Origin: Macrostomum hystrix
Lineage: Eukaryota; Platyhelminthes; Macrostomidae
Assembly: GCA_950097015.1 (NCBI GenBank)
Contig: CATNEN010000003.1
Coordinates: forward strand, 8,168,501 to 8,232,500
Length of the DNA: 64,000 nt
Direction: 5' to 3'
The notes under the pieces are model-generated. The model saw nothing but the letters and a program-made list of their open reading frames with translations. It did no database searches and was not told the DNA's origin. Positions 63,363 to 64,000 of the stretch are shown here, one piece after another. The stretch's first letter is position 1. Each line of letters starts with the position of its first letter. The position numbers were made by a program, and so were the translations under genes.

Positions 63363-64000
63363 CCCACAGAAATTATAAAGGTAAGTGTTCTGCGTTTAAT
63401 ACTGTAAAGTGAAAGCCAACAATATAATTACGAGTTTATACTTTCTCACTTACTTCTAATTCATTTTGCATTAATTGATAGTAAAAGTGCAATTATTTAT
63501 GTATAAAGTTAAAACACCAGAAACCGAATAGATATCTAAAAAATCATCGAATCGCAATGAGTCCCTATGGGGACAGCCACGGCTGCAGCCAAACGCCGGA
63601 AAAGTGTGATATCGACTCACGGCTTGAATTTCATGCGCATATCTTTGGTGCAAAATTATTAGCATTCACTAGCCAGAATTTTCTAAACTTATCTCTTCTA
63701 AACTATAGCTGCCTTCGCTGAAAAGCGAAAATGTCAAATAATTCTGGCTACTTATAGAGCTAATTCATACAGCGAATTGGGTTCAAAGAAACGTCACTTT
63801 GACTAATTTAAAAGCGAATTTTAATTATGTTTCCTTTCTTATAGTGTCCAGCTGGTGATGGTATTTTCTTGTCTAGACAGTGACACATAAAATTATTCAT
63901 TCATCCCTGGCTAAACTCCTATAAACTCCAATAAACTCCAATAAACTCCAGGAATATTCCATAACAGTTGACACGGACCGTTAGCCATGATGAAGACCAG
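63363..64000. other. Right end of the window
   Basis: No gene was recognised. A triple ATAAACTCCA repeat lies near 63915-63945. Confidence 0.45.

Overview
The window looks like an invertebrate animal genome, most likely a flatworm or another lophotrochozoan. It holds a Src-family kinase with SH3, SH2 and kinase domains, a DUSP-UBL ubiquitin protease of the USP4/11/15 group, and a BEL/Pao LTR retrotransposon, a superfamily confined to animals. It also holds two families of tRNA-derived SINEs and a very large number of minisatellites. Genes have GT-AG introns of about 0.3 to 12.7 kb. I cannot name the species from sequence alone.

Four conserved protein-coding genes can be spliced completely by hand. 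DPP3 (dipeptidyl peptidase 3) is on the + strand at 2530-8533 in six exons. Three genes follow on the - strand. A Src-family tyrosine kinase runs from 37464 down to 21550 in four exons with a 12.7 kb last intron. PGAM5 (mitochondrial Ser/Thr phosphatase) runs from 46477 to 42887 in three exons. A USP4/11/15-type deubiquitinase runs from 57263 to 49329 in seven exons. All exon joins listed keep frame and rebuild the expected domains. A possible orphan exon of unknown function lies at 39728-40006 (-).

Mobile DNA fills the spaces. A complete-ended BEL/Pao element at 9006-13771 has LTRs that look identical and a 5-bp target duplication, yet it lacks the gag N-terminus, the reverse transcriptase/RNase H core and the integrase C-terminus. 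An ankyrin-repeat pseudogene (15149-17330) is interrupted by a SINE. Two LINE fragments, a probable solo LTR inside DPP3 intron 2, a candidate TIR element near the right end and at least sixteen SINE copies or fragments are also present. A 400-bp chain of hairpins sits in the kinase intron at 24498-24890.

The strongest large-scale pattern is minisatellite DNA, about 11-12 kb in total by eye. About half of the introns of these four genes carry their own array. No two arrays share the same unit, most units are 16-34 bp, and many carry a splice-site-like motif in transcript sense. Several arrays start within tens of bases of a real splice site. Long open frames over these arrays are by-products of the unit length, not genes. 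Apart from PGAM5 and the deubiquitinase being head-to-tail on one strand, nothing suggests that the four genes act in one pathway.
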